From NCBI GenBank assembly GCA_017893485.1, contig CM030360.1, positions 145,204,516-145,268,515 on the forward strand: DNA of 64,000 nt. Reading direction: 5' to 3'. Made by a program: the position numbers and the translations under genes. The DNA comes from Hemerocallis citrina (taxonomy: Eukaryota > Streptophyta > Magnoliopsida > Asparagales > Asphodelaceae). Of the stretch, positions 22,322-34,273 are shown piece after piece (position 1 is the stretch's first letter; each line of letters opens with the position of its first letter). The notes beneath the pieces are model-generated. The model searched no databases. It was not told the origin of the DNA and saw only the letters and a program-made list of their open reading frames with translations.

Positions 22322-23625
22322 TTATGAGAATAACTCTTTAAGAAAGTGATCCCAGTACCACTTGTCCCACCAGAATCTGGTCAACCGACCGTTACCAATG
22401 AAGGATGTGACACAATTATGAAACGAATCATAGGCTTTAGCCACTCCTTTCAAAAACCAAGACACTTTAGTGCCCAATCGGAACCCAAATCTACGTGTCC
22501 CCTTTCTAAGAAGGTAAGCATGGATAAAATCTTGCCAACCTTCACCATTATAGTGGAACACTTTCCACCACCATTTGCCGAGGATGGCTAAATTCATGTC
22601 TCTCAAGTCAATGATGCCAAGCACTCCTAGACTCTTTTTCATGCAAGCTCTCCCACCTTATAAGATGATAACCTCCTTTATTTGCATCTGCCCCTTTCCA
22701 GAGGAATCTCTTTTTTACCTGGTCGATCCGTTGGATGACCACTTCAGGAATTCAAAAAAGGATAAGTAGTATGTCGAGAGATTGGATAAGACCGAGTTGA
22801 TGAGGGTCACTCATCCTCCCAATGACAGTGACTTACCTTTCCAACCAGCCAGCTTGGCTTCAGCTGGATCAATAATCAGTAGCCAATCCGTTTTCTTAAG
22901 TTTGCCTAGGCGAAGAGGGAGGCCTAGGTACTTAATAGGGAAATAATCAAGTTTATAATTCATGCTAGTAGCATGATCTCGTGCTTCTTCTTCTGCACAG
23001 GAAATAGGAATAAGGGCGTTCTTATGGTAGTTCAACCTAAGCCCCGATCAGGCTTCAAAGCTGTAGATGATTCCTTTTAAGGTAATAGTCTTTCCCAAAT
23101 CCCCATTCCAAAATAGAAGTGTATCATCGAAATATTGTAGGATTGAGCATCCAGAACCGCTTCTACCCCCAGCTACTGGCGTTATCAAACAACCAAGTCT
23201 ATAATGAATCATCATGACTATAAGAACATCTACAACAATCATAAAAAGCAGGGGGAAGAGGATCCTCCTGTCTAAGGCCTCTGGGATAGGAGAATGGTCT
23301 ACTAGCCTTTCCATTGACCTAAATAGCTGACTTACTGGTCAAAAGGTAGTGTCTAATCCATCTGTCCCCAAATCCCTTGCCTCTTAATGCCTAAAAAGAC
23401 AGTCTCATTCAACCGAGTCGTAAGCTTTCTTGAAGTTCAGTTTTAATAAGTAACTCCTGTCGTTCGAGATATGTCATGGGTGAATAGTCTCTTATGCAAT
23501 AGCAACGCAGTCCAGAATATAGTGACCCTTAATAAAATCAGTTTGTTCGTTACTAATCAGTCGGTCCATCAACTTGCTTAATTTGTTAGCAAGGATCTTC
23601 GTAATAATCTTGATCGAGCAATTGA
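22322..23625 (-). pseudogene. LINE reverse transcriptase pseudogene, main part
   Basis: Minus-strand pieces in several frames. 23314-23048 carries the RT active site as QYFDDTLLF (usually FADD or YADD). 23035-22811 carries the thumb-side motif FPIKYLGLPLRLGKLKK. 22642-22322 carries GIIDLRDMNLAILGKWWW and GNGRLTRFWWDKW, typical of the C-terminal RT region of plant LINEs. Frameshifts between the pieces mean it is dead. Confidence 0.85.
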
Positions 23626-24179
23626 TGTAACGCCCTGATTTTTCAATTAATGAAAAATTATTTTATTTTGCACGTAGTGTGCACGTACAATATTTTGGTT
23701 GAATTAAATCTTATATTTTCATTGTGATGGGTATAAATAGTTAAATATGTGCTTTCAATTATTTTATACAAAAGCCTTCTTTTAAATAGATGAAAAGCCT
23801 TTTCTTTTAAAAAGCCCAAAATGTAATTCATTTATTTTATTTTAAAATAATTATTTTGGCTCATAAACTAAAGCCCATGAGTCAATTTATTTTTAAATAC
23901 AACTTGTAATGTAGAATACAAACTAGAGTTTATTTTTATATAAAATAAAATGTACAATTTTTGGACCTAGTTGCATGCACGTGCACTACACGTACACGTG
24001 CAATATGCATTTCCTAGAGTAGGCCGGTTGCAATCTTTGGAGGGAAATCAAATTTTGGAGTGGAGATCATGCTTGGTGGTTACTAGGTTGTGGGTAGTTA
24101 ATGTAACTCCTACTTTTATCCTAGCCCTCCATCTTACAACCAACCAATTGATCCTAGCCCTCCATTTTCTTTGATTTTT

Positions 24180-24213
24180 AGTATAAATACCCCCCCCCCC
24201 CCCCCCCCCCCCG
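24180..24213 (+). promoter_or_regulatory. LTR promoter TATA box with poly(C) run
   Basis: tataaata at about 24182 is followed directly by a run of about 24 C. The same order occurs in copy i, where an insertion splits the two. Confidence 0.6.
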
Positions 24214-25123
24214 GCTAGTTATTCTTGTGTAAAATTATTCTCTTCCAAACCTATAGCCTAAACTGTATTATCTAGTAGTGTTTTTGTGAGTTGAAAGATT
24301 GAGAGTGTGTGGGATTTTGCTTGCACCAAGGAGAGGAGGCCGGCTACCACTAGAAGGAGGAGCTCGGGTGTGCTTGGGAGGCTTGTGTGCACGTGTTCAA
24401 GGAGGAGCATTTTCGTTGCAAGGACATTTGTCTAGGGATTGCTAGTGAATTTTTCTCTTCATACAAGGTGGGTAAATTTTCTATATTTCTAAATAGGGAT
24501 ATATGCTAGATTGGAATGAAAAAATGATGCATGAAAAAGGCTAATAAGAGTACACATTTTTAATAGAAAAATTTAGCTATAAATTGATTGGAATGTGGGT
24601 GTGCAATTGTATGTGATTTGATTAGTAAAAATCTAATTTTTATGTGAATTAGTTATGGCCATGGATTGTTGAAGGAAAATTTCATTATCTATGTCATACA
24701 TTATATACACAAAAGTTAGTAGATAAACCATGCTACTTTATGTGTTTTAATGAGCCTTTGTGTTGCATTGAAATAAACAAATCAAATTATGGATTCGTAT
24801 GGTTGGTAAATGACTAAAAACAGAAATTAATATGAAGAATTTCTAGTGAAGAGATTGAGATGTTAATTGTGAAGAAATGTCGAAAAGAAGAAATATGGTA
24901 ATTAGAATGTAGAATTTGAATTAGTTACATGAAAATATGTTTTAATTGTTACAAAAATTATTTTACTCATACTGGTATGTAAATTATGTGAGGAAGAATT
25001 AATCTAGAGTTGTACAGTAATTTTTATGAAAACCAAATGAAATGGGGACTAGTTGAACATCGAAATGTTCTAAATAACAGAGAGTATGGGTTAAATGAAA
25101 TTGGAATTATACTAGTGACAGCT

Positions 25124-25350
25124 TGAGCACGTAGCTCAAGTGGTCATAGTGTGCGGTTGGGTTCCCTGTGGTGATCGGTTCGAATCTTCTGGGCAACACA
25201 TTTTATTCTATGATTTTTAAAATAAAAGAAAGCAGCGACCGAGAGCATATAATGCTCTCTGTCCTCTTTATAATGCTTGTAACACCCGGCCTAGTGGTCT
25301 GTGCCTTGGGCGTTTTTCCTGGGGTGCTGGGTTCGAATCTTGCCATCGGC
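25124..25350 (+). other. Two tRNA-like (Pol III box) modules in solo LTR ii
   Basis: Module 1 has an A-box-like tagctcaagtgg (about 25133) and a B-box ggttcgaatc (about 25179). Module 2 has ggcctagtggtc (about 25288) and gggttcgaatc (about 25328). Spacing fits tRNA-derived promoters, but the T-stem pairs poorly, so these are SINE-like remnants rather than tRNA genes. Confidence 0.45.
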
Positions 25351-27046
25351 AAGATTGGAAATTTTATTTTTTTGAATGTTTCGGTGGCCGAAAATTATGG
25401 AAAAATATGGTTATTCTTCTAAAAATATATGGGACTTTATAAAAATAAATTGGGGATTATTCGCATGAAATAAAATGTGATTTGAGAATAAAATGCATAA
25501 ATAAGAACTATGGTTCTATATGTATACTTTGTGAAAAATTATACCTTACAAAAAGAACTTGGAATGAAGGATTAGAAGATTAATATAGTAAAGATTGAAG
25601 TGATATTATGTGATGGATGTGATTTATTCCTAATTGAGAATAGAATGAAAAAATATGAATTGTGAATATTCGTTAGTGATGTAAAGTATTTCTCATTTGA
25701 GAATAATGTGACAACTATGAAATGTGAATTATTCTCGTTGGAGAATAGTGCGACAAATTATGATGCGTGAATATCCATCTTGATTGAATACTAGTGATGT
25801 GGGTTTTTAATGTGAAAATAATAATTCGTGAGTTACATGATGAATAGTTGAAATTCATGTATAGTTATGGACTATGTGAACGAATTAGAAATCATGATTT
25901 GAAAAGAAAAATACTTTTGAGTATGATGACTCAACATGGAAATTTATGAGTTGGAAATGCTCATTTTGGAAATTGTGAATTGAAAATTGAAACAAAAAGA
26001 GTAGCTAAGTCTCCCCCGGCATTTGGAAATAAATGAAATGAAAATTGAAATGAAAGACCAAGGTTGGTCGTGTTTGAATGAATGAATAAGTCCAGTTTAG
26101 TGGAGAGGCGAACTCTAGAGCTTTGATTTTTGTTCATGATTTTGATAAAAACTAAGGATTAGTACATAGTGGAGACGTGATGAAAGTAGGAGAAAAACAC
26201 GAGTATGAGGGCCATCGGATTGGCGGTGTGAGAGTGATCCACAGGCTGCCTGCTTGATGCGTCAAGACATGGCGTGGGCACTACTCCAGAATTATCGTCC
26301 CGGTGGCGACGCTTGTGGGATGTTTGGTGACTGCAAGAGGATCGTGTGCCATGAAGTGAGGCTGAATTGTCCATAGGTTGCCTACTCGATGCGTCGTGTC
26401 AGTGCGTGGGATTCCCCTCCAGAATTTTCTGTACACGAGCTTGTACTCATAGATCATCTAAGATACCTACCGTAATTACAGTAGTAGATTAAGTCATAAC
26501 GAGGGATTGAACCTTACAAAGATGAAGAACGATTAAGGGCTTGCCCTCGGACCTATGTAGTATGAGATGCATAGAATCCGAACACGTGCGCATTAGTGTC
26601 ATGTAAAATAAATAAATGCATTAAGGACTAAGTGCACAATCACAACACGACATCAATAGGGTAGTCCCTTTAGTTTGATATGTGACAAGTTTGTGTTTGC
26701 AAAATATGGAAAATAATTTATACTATTTCTGGCATAGAGAGGATGGCCGTGTATAATGATCGTCGGTTGAATAAACTGACGTACCCACAGTCGTATATGC
26801 AGGTAAATGGCTTGATACAGATTAAAGAGGAACAAATGCTTAAAGATTACTCAATGTCGTTGTATATTTGTTTTCATTGTTGTAAAATTTTACTTCCGCT
26901 GTGCAATGTGAAATGTAATATTGATGTAAACTCTGATGTAAAGAGAAAAGTTTAAATTTCCTTGTAAAATTGTACTAAAGGAAGTGAAAAGATCCTGTAG
27001 AACATCTCGAATTCAGTGTATTTGGGATTCGGGGCGTTACAATTGA

Positions 27047-28216
27047 GGAGGCTGATAAGACGAAAGTCGCCAACGCTCCGGGAATCTTCTTTCTTAGGAA
27101 TACGGACAACCTCCGCATAATTAATTATCCTCAGTTTAAGCCTGTGGTCATAGAATTCATAGATGACTGCCATAAGATCATTTTTGATCTCCTTCTAGGA
27201 GGTCTGGTAAGAGATCATCAGGAATCCGTCCAGGTCAAGAGCTTTATCATTGCCCATCTGGAAAACCACTCCTTTAACCTCTTCAGCTATGAATGGAGAT
27301 TCGAGTGAGAGAAGTGATTGCTCCAGAATGACTGCTCTGTTTTACCAGAACTCCCCTCTTAATGGGACCCCTAAAATCCATTTTACGACCAAACAAATTT
27401 TTGAAATGAGTATGGAATGCAATATCTATCTCCTTTTCTTCTTGAATCAGCTCTGGCACCATTTTGGATAGATAAGATGATATTTGATCTCCGACGTGCA
27501 CTGGCCACTCGGTGAAAAAAGGCCATATTCATGTCTCACGCTTTGAGCCACGAGATTCTAGACCTATGTTGCCACTTGATCGCTTTTAATTTGTATAGTT
27601 GCGCTATATCCTCTCTTAGCGAAAGGAGTCTGTTGTGTTCCATTTGGGAGAAGTCTGTATATTCCTATAGTCTCTCCAAATCATCAATATATTATATCTT
27701 CCAGGATAGACTCTTTGGTTCTCCAGATGGTAGAAAACTGTGTTCGATTCCACTTTCTCAACTTAGCCCGAAGTCGTCGAATCTTTTCGCACCAGATTGC
27801 AGCCGCCTCGTTACCACTAGTAGGGAGCGCCCAATTTCCATTACAAGATGGTGAAAATCCTGAATTTCTAGCCAAGTTTTCTCGAACTTGAATTTCTTTA
27901 TATTATTGACATGTCGCTCTCCAAAGTCAAGCAAGATTGGAACATGATCAGAAGTGGGTCTTGGGAGTGATTTGGCCATAATTAGTGGGAATTTAGCCTC
28001 CGAATCCAGTGAGATCATCACTCTATCCAGCCTAGCGAGAATAGGAGAAGATTGCATATTAGACCAAGTAAAAAATGTATTTGGAATTGGGATGTCAACC
28101 AGTTCAAGACCGTAATAACTTGGTTAAAATTTTCCCTCTCAGCAATGTTCGGATGCAAATCTAGTGATGACCCCTCCCCCCAAAAAAATAAAAAAAAAAT
28201 AAAATAAAATAAAATA

Positions 28217-28256
<40 letters not shown>

Positions 28257-28554
28257 TTGAAAAAAAAAAAACTAACCAAGGGTGCTGCCACCATGTTTGG
28301 ATAAAGCAGAGTTCATCCCTAAACAAAGGTCTATAAGATGCAAGCTTCGAGTCATAGACTACAAAAATCCCCAACGACCATTTATCGCTACGATATTGGA
28401 GAATTATAGATAACGAAAAGTTCCCTCGAAATTCATCCAAACAAGAGAAAAAATCTGGGTTAAAGCCTGTAGCGATGTCACTTGATGCCCCAGTAAAAGG
28501 AGAGATCTTCCACTCAGAGATCCTATTCCCCCCAACTCTCTTTAGGCTAGCCAT
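27047..28554 (-). pseudogene. LINE ORF2 pseudogene, endonuclease to start of RT
   Basis: Minus-strand pieces include an endonuclease-like part (about 28554-28300; IILQYRSDKWSLGIFVVYDS), its C-terminal part (ARLDRVMISLD ... SDHVPILLDFG) and the RT entry motif (AEVVRIPKKEDSRSVGDFRL then ISLLNC). Frames change repeatedly. A (TAA)n tract at about 28215-28255 interrupts the endonuclease part. Confidence 0.8.
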
Positions 28555-28575
28555 ATGTGAGATCTTGGTCTCTTA

Positions 28576-28980
28576 GAGCATCCACAATGGTGTTTCTCAA
28601 ATATGAGAAAATGGCAAAAAGAGAAATAGGAAATAGGTTGATATTCTGCAGTGGTTGTTTGCTATAATTTCTCAAAAAAATATGCAGACGGTACATGTTG
28701 TTTCATCTGGTCTGTTGATTAAATAAAAAATAAATAAAAAAACGAATGAGACGGGACATGTTGTCCCACATGTCCTGTCCATCCAAAATTTTTTTAAAAA
28801 TTGCGTGGATGTTCCGTCCTGCAATTTTTTTTTACAAATTTGGATTGAGAAGGTACAACATGTACCGTCCCAAGTGATTTTTTTTTATAAATATAAATAA
28901 AAAAAGGCAAGACGGGGGATGTTGTCCCGTCCAACACTTGCGGAGCGATTAGCGGAATGGGACGAAGAAGAGAAATTTTG
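28576..28980. mobile_element. Truncated PIF/Harbinger-like element with palindromes
   Basis: Begins gagcatccacaatgg after TTA (28573-28575), resembling the start of the element at 2397. The interior repeats palindrome-like modules built on gacgggacatgttgtccc and ggtacaacatgtaccgtcc, spaced by A/T-rich DNA. It is cut at 28980 by a giant solo LTR, and no matching right end was found beyond 32621. Confidence 0.5.
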
Positions 28981-31900
28981 TGTAGCACCCTGAATTTCCA
29001 ATATGATATCTCAGAAATGCGTAGCACTATTCCCAGCATCAACTTCAATTGCAATAGTAAACATAGCTAAAAACACAGATAATTTTTATTCTAACTTTTA
29101 TTACATCACTTGTTTACAAACATAGCGGAAAACAAAACACCTTGAATTACAATCTTTCTTTTATAACACTTTCTTTTACAATTTATATAAGCTCTATTAA
29201 CATTCTAGCACAAGCATCCAAATCTCAAGCTATAAGCATGTACCTATAAAATATGAGGCTAGAGATAACCTTAACCCCTAAAACTACAGAGGTCAGCTAT
29301 AACGATGTGAGTGACATCAAAAGAAAACAACATAAATAAAATATAAAGCATAGAGTCATAAACAACATGTATTAACAGTAAGAATAAATGAAATGAGAAA
29401 TAACAATAAGTAAAGCATGAAAACATCAAGGAATATAAGATAGTAAATAGTAGGGCCTGAAAACAACAAGTGAAACTAGACTAAGTGTCAAGTGCAGGAA
29501 AACAGAAAACAATCATGCATAAAACCAAGTCAAGAAAACAACAATGCTATATGCTGACTCTCTAATGCATACTTGTCAGATTCTATGCATCCCACAATAC
29601 ATAGGTCCGGTACAAGCCCTTATCGTTCTCCACTTTAAAGGGTTAAATTCCTTGTTATGCAACTAATCCTACTACGGTGATGGAAAAAAAGATCCAGAAT
29701 ACTCCGCGAATAGGCATCACAACCCTCGACGCGCAAGCATCATGCAAGAATAGCTCTAAAACCGGAGAATTATCTCCCAACCATGTACCCCACGAATAGG
29801 CTTGTAAGGCCCTCGACGTGCAGATACACCGAGTACATCCCGTGAATAGGTCCGCTGACCCTCGACAGGCGAATGCACCCTGCATGCTCCGTAAATAGGC
29901 CTGCAGACCCTCAACACGCAAACATACAAATGTCCTCTCGAGACAGGACAACAAACAGTCCCGGAATGCATCCTTTGGACTAATAGACCAAGAGCATATA
30001 CTTATATTTCCCAAGTTCCATCACATCTCCACTAGTGCCTGTCCTTAAGTTGGTTATTATTAAAACACAAAAATCCTCATCTCTAGAGTTAATGTATCCT
30101 GCCGGACATAAATTTCACAACAACAACCCCAATACCCAACTAGTCTAAATTAACAAATCTCATCTGCCGGTTCACAGGACTCCCACTCAACTCCTAGAGA
30201 TTCACAAAATGAATATCAACACGAAACTTCCAATAAAACTCACAAATCCATCATCAAAATATTTATATCAAAAACCCAATTTTTATTTAATGTACTCGTA
30301 AAATTCCAGAATTGAAATGGAATATTAAATTCATAACAGAAGACTATATTTTGAAACTACAAAACATTAATAACTCCAAAGATAACATCTATATATGAAG
30401 TTATAGAAATCCGAGTTTGAACAAAATACAATCCTTGTAACATACTGTAATCTGTAGCGAAACATCTATTAAAACAGTAGATTAATTATCTATAATCGAA
30501 GAAATAATCATTTAAAGAAACATTAGAAACTCAAGAAATTCATCAGTCAGGGCAGTGGCAGTCGACTTCATGAGGCAGTCGGTCGACTGTCCCGTGTAAA
30601 ATTCAAAACTCAAGGAAAACATCAATCAAAGGAGTGACAGTCGACTGTCCTGCGTAAAATCCAAAACTCAAGGAAAATATCAATCAGAGCAGTGACAGAC
30701 GACTACATAAGGTAGCCAGTCGACTGTCCCGCAAAAAATCCGAAACTCAAGAAAATGCTTCAGCCAGGGCATCGACAGTCGACTGTCGACATTGGTCGGT
30801 CGAATATCGAACCTACAGACTGCAGTTTAAGGTTCTGTGCATGTTTAACCGATACATCGTTTAAAACTTTATAAAATCAAAATCTAGTTTCCTGAGATGC
30901 TTGAACATATCATATATTATATATAGGAGTTATTAAAACAATCAAAAAACACATCAAGATCTCAAAATGGGAATTTTCACAAAAACTTTCAAATCAGTCA
31001 ACATATATACATATTTATTCAAAATACGGACTTAAGCATCAGTTTAAACTTCAAAACTCCATCAATAAAAGTAGTAAGATGTTTATGACTATTTCAGTAT
31101 TAAAATAATCAAGATTAAATTAAAACTCCACAAAACACAAGAAAACCCAATTTCTTCAAAACAATGAAATAGGATATAAATATAAGTTTGTGTGTGCATG
31201 TTTGTGCATTAAGAAAACATCAAAACCCATCAATTGGAAATAACAAAGTGTCTAGATTTAATCTCAGTACTAAAACCAATCATATCCGATTGAAAAACTT
31301 CTCAAAACTTCACAAAACAACACAAAATCAATTTCGGCTGTGTGCATCACAAACCCAAAAATCAACAACCTTGTTCACTTCAAAACTCAATCTTTTTAAT
31401 TCAATAACCCCTCTTATGATCTATTTGATCCATATACAATTACTCACAATAGTTTACTCATGAACATATGCAATCATAACAACCATTCAACAAGATTCTA
31501 CTCATCAAATCATCCAAACATAGTGTAAATATGGATGCAAAGTAAAGGTGGAGTTTGGTTTTACTTTCATACCATAATCAACATACAATTTATTAAACTT
31601 GGTCAAAAGAGCAAGTATACAAAGGAAAACAATCTAGTCATGATTTCTATTAGGTTCTTTAGCAATCACAATTAATCAAATTAGGGTTTTGGTCATCAAT
31701 AGTATGGTTTCAAGTAAAGATTCAATTTTTAACTCATCTACTCATCAAATTCATTATATCTTCATCCAAACCCTAATATGCTTTCTAATAGATAAATCAT
31801 CACATACAACATGCATAGAATAAATGATAACAAAAACATGTCACTCACCTCTATAAAGAATCAACCGAAGAGAAATAAAAAAAATAAGAGAAATCCTCCT

Positions 31901-32621
31901 TCCCAAGAAAACCAAGAATCCTCACTTGAAAACTTCAAGAAAATAATAATAAGAAATTCTTTGTGTAGCACAGCAAGAGACGGCTGCACCCACTCTTAAA
32001 TAGGCCGGAAATATAGGTTTTAGGGTTTTGTAAATAGATTTGCAAAATACCTCTTTTAAATATATCTTTACATATATACATCCTTATACTTGGAAATTAA
32101 GTAAAACCAACTTAATTGAGTTTAAAAAAAAAATCATCTTAATACCAGCCGGAACTATTTGAAAAACCCAGAAAAATGAATTTGCATTTTTGCTCCTCTA
32201 AGTGGCGATTTTGCAAAAAGATCATTTTTTATCAAAACTTGCAAAATAAACCAAATTTGTTAAAAAAAAAAGCAAACTCTTTACCTCTTAGTTGACTAGG
32301 CATCATTCCAAGCCCAAAAATCCGAAAATCTGGAGTTTTCACTCTAAGTGGCAATTTTGCATAAAAGTCCATCTTTTTGTAATATTTGCAAATAGGTCCA
32401 ATAATTATTAGAAAAATTCAGAAAATTCACAAATAATATCTAATAATAAATAATGAGTTTCCCCAAAATAAATTTTGACTATGAACTCCCCAAGAAGATA
32501 TTTGCACGTGTTTTGCACGTGTAAAAGATAAATTTTCAGAAAATATTTATTAAATCACAAAAAATCATTTTAATTCATTTATTAATCTTAAAAAAATTAT
32601 TTAATAATCTGGGATATTACA
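28981..32621 (-). mobile_element. Giant solo LTR, family 1 copy iii, inverted
   Basis: 3,641 bp. On the minus strand it starts TGTAATATCCCAG and ends AGGGTGCTACA, with target duplication ttttg (28976-28980, 32622-32626). It carries the family block (minus strand ggacctatgtattgtgggat, about 29587-29606). ORFs inside it have no recognisable domains. Like copies i and ii it lacks an internal region. Confidence 0.88.
30541..30810 (-). repeat. Tandem repeats with cagtcgactg core in solo LTR iii
   Basis: Four diverged units of about 55-79 bp, each with a cagtcgactgtc-like palindrome and, in three, a tail such as aaaactcaaggaaaa. They occupy roughly the position held by the tRNA-like modules in copies i and ii. 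Confidence 0.65.
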
Positions 32622-32860
32622 TTTTGTCCAAAGCTTTTTTTTCTTTTTTTTAAAGTGGAAATAATTTTTCCCCATGCTCATTTGACATTTGAATGTCAAA
32701 TGTCATGTTTGCCCTTTGTGTTCTTTTTGGGTTCCTATAAATTGCATGCTTTGAAACTTCACAGATTCATACACAATCGAGTTTAGAAGAATTCTCTTCT
32801 TAATCTCAAAAAAATTTTGCTTCCCTTTCCAATTAAAATTTTGTTCGCCGTGAAAAAAAA
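32622..32860 (+). promoter_or_regulatory. Former promoter and leader of the mobile-domain gene
   Basis: Contains cctataaattg (about 32736-32746), a plausible TATA box 110-120 bp before the ATG of the next gene, and a pyrimidine-rich leader. A palindrome, catttgacatttgaatgtcaaatg in sense, spans about 32678-32702. Confidence 0.4.
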
Positions 32861-33651
32861 ATGGCATCGACAATCAAAATATTTATTGGAAGAGTCAAAT
32901 CAAGACGTCACGGCGAGTCTGGACAATCACGCAAAAGAAGTGAAGACGAATCAACCCCGTCTGTAAATTATAGCGATCCATCTGAGTGGAACAGAGTTTT
33001 CGATGATCGACAACACGTACATCAGCTAATTACCGACCATCCTATCGGCGGATTTGTTAGATTCATAGGGAATTGGAAGAGTCCGATAAAAGCTTCCAAG
33101 CTAGTTTGCACCATACCTCTAATTAAGCAATTGATCGACAATGCCAGCTGGGAGCGTTTTTTTACTATCGATACGGAGAAGTCATCGGTGCGGCTTGTTG
33201 AGGCATTGCTTGAAAGATGGTGGGACACGATCCACACTTTCCACCTTCCAGGCGGCGAGTTGGGATTTACCCCGTTAGACTGGGCAATGCTAACAGAATT
33301 ATCTATTGGAGTCAGGTGATGTACAACCGTGTAACGATGATGCATACCCCTTTGATATTGTCCAGGCTCGGTTCTTTCTAGAAATTACAGCAGAAGATTG
33401 GAAATCTTATGGAATACGTTGCTCATTCTTGAAGAAGTATTTTCAGAAGGAATGGATCGAAGCCGCTAAGACAGATCCTCTAGTGGCAATGAAAGTTGTC
33501 AAAGCTTTCTTCATGTACTCTGTGGGTGAGTTTCTCCTACCCAATGCTTCTTCGGTAGTTAGATGTGGTTTCCTTGCAGCTTTGAAGATCTAAACCTAGT
33601 TGGCACGTATGATTGGGGAAGTCCCACATTGGCATTGCTATATTTGTCTTG
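32861..33651 (+). pseudogene. Plant mobile domain (PMD) gene fragment
   Basis: Starts at ATG 32861 and reads through LIKQLIDNASWERFF and LLERWWDTIHTFHLPGGELG then FTPLDWAMLTELSIG, the start of the aminotransferase-like plant mobile domain of MAIN/MAIL proteins and related transposon genes. The frame breaks at about 33317 and resumes in another frame (NDDAYPFDIVQ ... PNASSVVRCGFLAAL), then shifts again (DLNLVGTYDWGSPTLALLY). It is cut at about 33651 by the neighbouring LTR copy. Two frameshifts plus truncation make it a pseudogene. It may derive from a transposon-carried copy. Confidence 0.75.
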
Positions 33652-34213
33652 AGAGAGAGGGAGAGCATACGGGAGAGGGAACAGGGGATGAAGAGAGACC
33701 AGGAGAGGTAATAGGGCAGCTAGGGTTTGGTGAACAGGGTAGGTATATGCACAGTAGGAGGAATATAAATATATAGGGTGAGTTAGGGTTTTAGGAGGGT
33801 AACGGGTTAGGGTATATTGGGTTTTAAACCTAATAAGAATAGGATTGAGTTAGGGTATTGGTTAGTTGAGTTGTTGGTTTAATTAGGATCCAAAAGAAAT
33901 AGAATAAGATATAGGATTATAGAAAAATAAATAAATAAATAGATCAATAATAATATAGTAACACAATTAATCAATTTGTATGCATCAAATTAATACTCAA
34001 ATACTACTAAACACAATAGAATGTAGGACATCACAAAAGATCAAGACTGTATCTGAATCGAACCAAAATATAATAAGGAGCAAAACAGTATTACATATTA
34101 TTTAATGAAATAAAATGGTATACATAAAATCCATACTCTAATAAAAATACAATATAGATTACGGTCTATAAGCTTCCAAAAATTTTATAAATAATAAGTT
34201 TATTAACAATAGT

Positions 34214-34273
<60 letters not shown>

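Larger units (their letters stand above)
23626..27041 (+). mobile_element. Giant solo LTR, family 1 copy ii
   Basis: 3,416 bp, starting TGTAACGCCCTG and ending GGGGCGTTACA, with target duplication attga (23621-23625, 27042-27046). It interrupts the LINE reverse transcriptase. A TATA box (agtataaatacc, about 24180) followed by a poly(C) run marks the promoter. It shares the ggacctatgtagtatgagat block (about 26550) with copies i and iii. Confidence 0.9.
17215..28572 (-). mobile_element. Decayed L1-type LINE split by two giant solo LTRs
   Basis: Minus-strand LINE pieces occur in the correct order: endonuclease (about 28554-27880), linker (27875-27283) and start of reverse transcriptase (27173-27047); then the rest of reverse transcriptase (23625-22811) and the RT C-terminal region (22642-21925); then a distal tail (17466-17215). 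The gaps are exactly the two solo LTRs at 23626-27041 and 17467-21924, each with its own 5-bp duplication, so removing them rejoins the LINE. Both ends are estimates. I saw neither a poly(A) tail nor a target duplication for it. Confidence 0.8.

Noticed and set aside
25124..25350. Functional tRNA genes in the solo LTR
   Set aside because: A- and B-box words are present but T-stem and D-stem pairing is poor; best seen as SINE-like remnants.
32622..33651. Right end of the TIR element that starts at 28576
   Set aside because: No complement of gagcatccacaatgg followed by TTA was found, so the right end was treated as lost.
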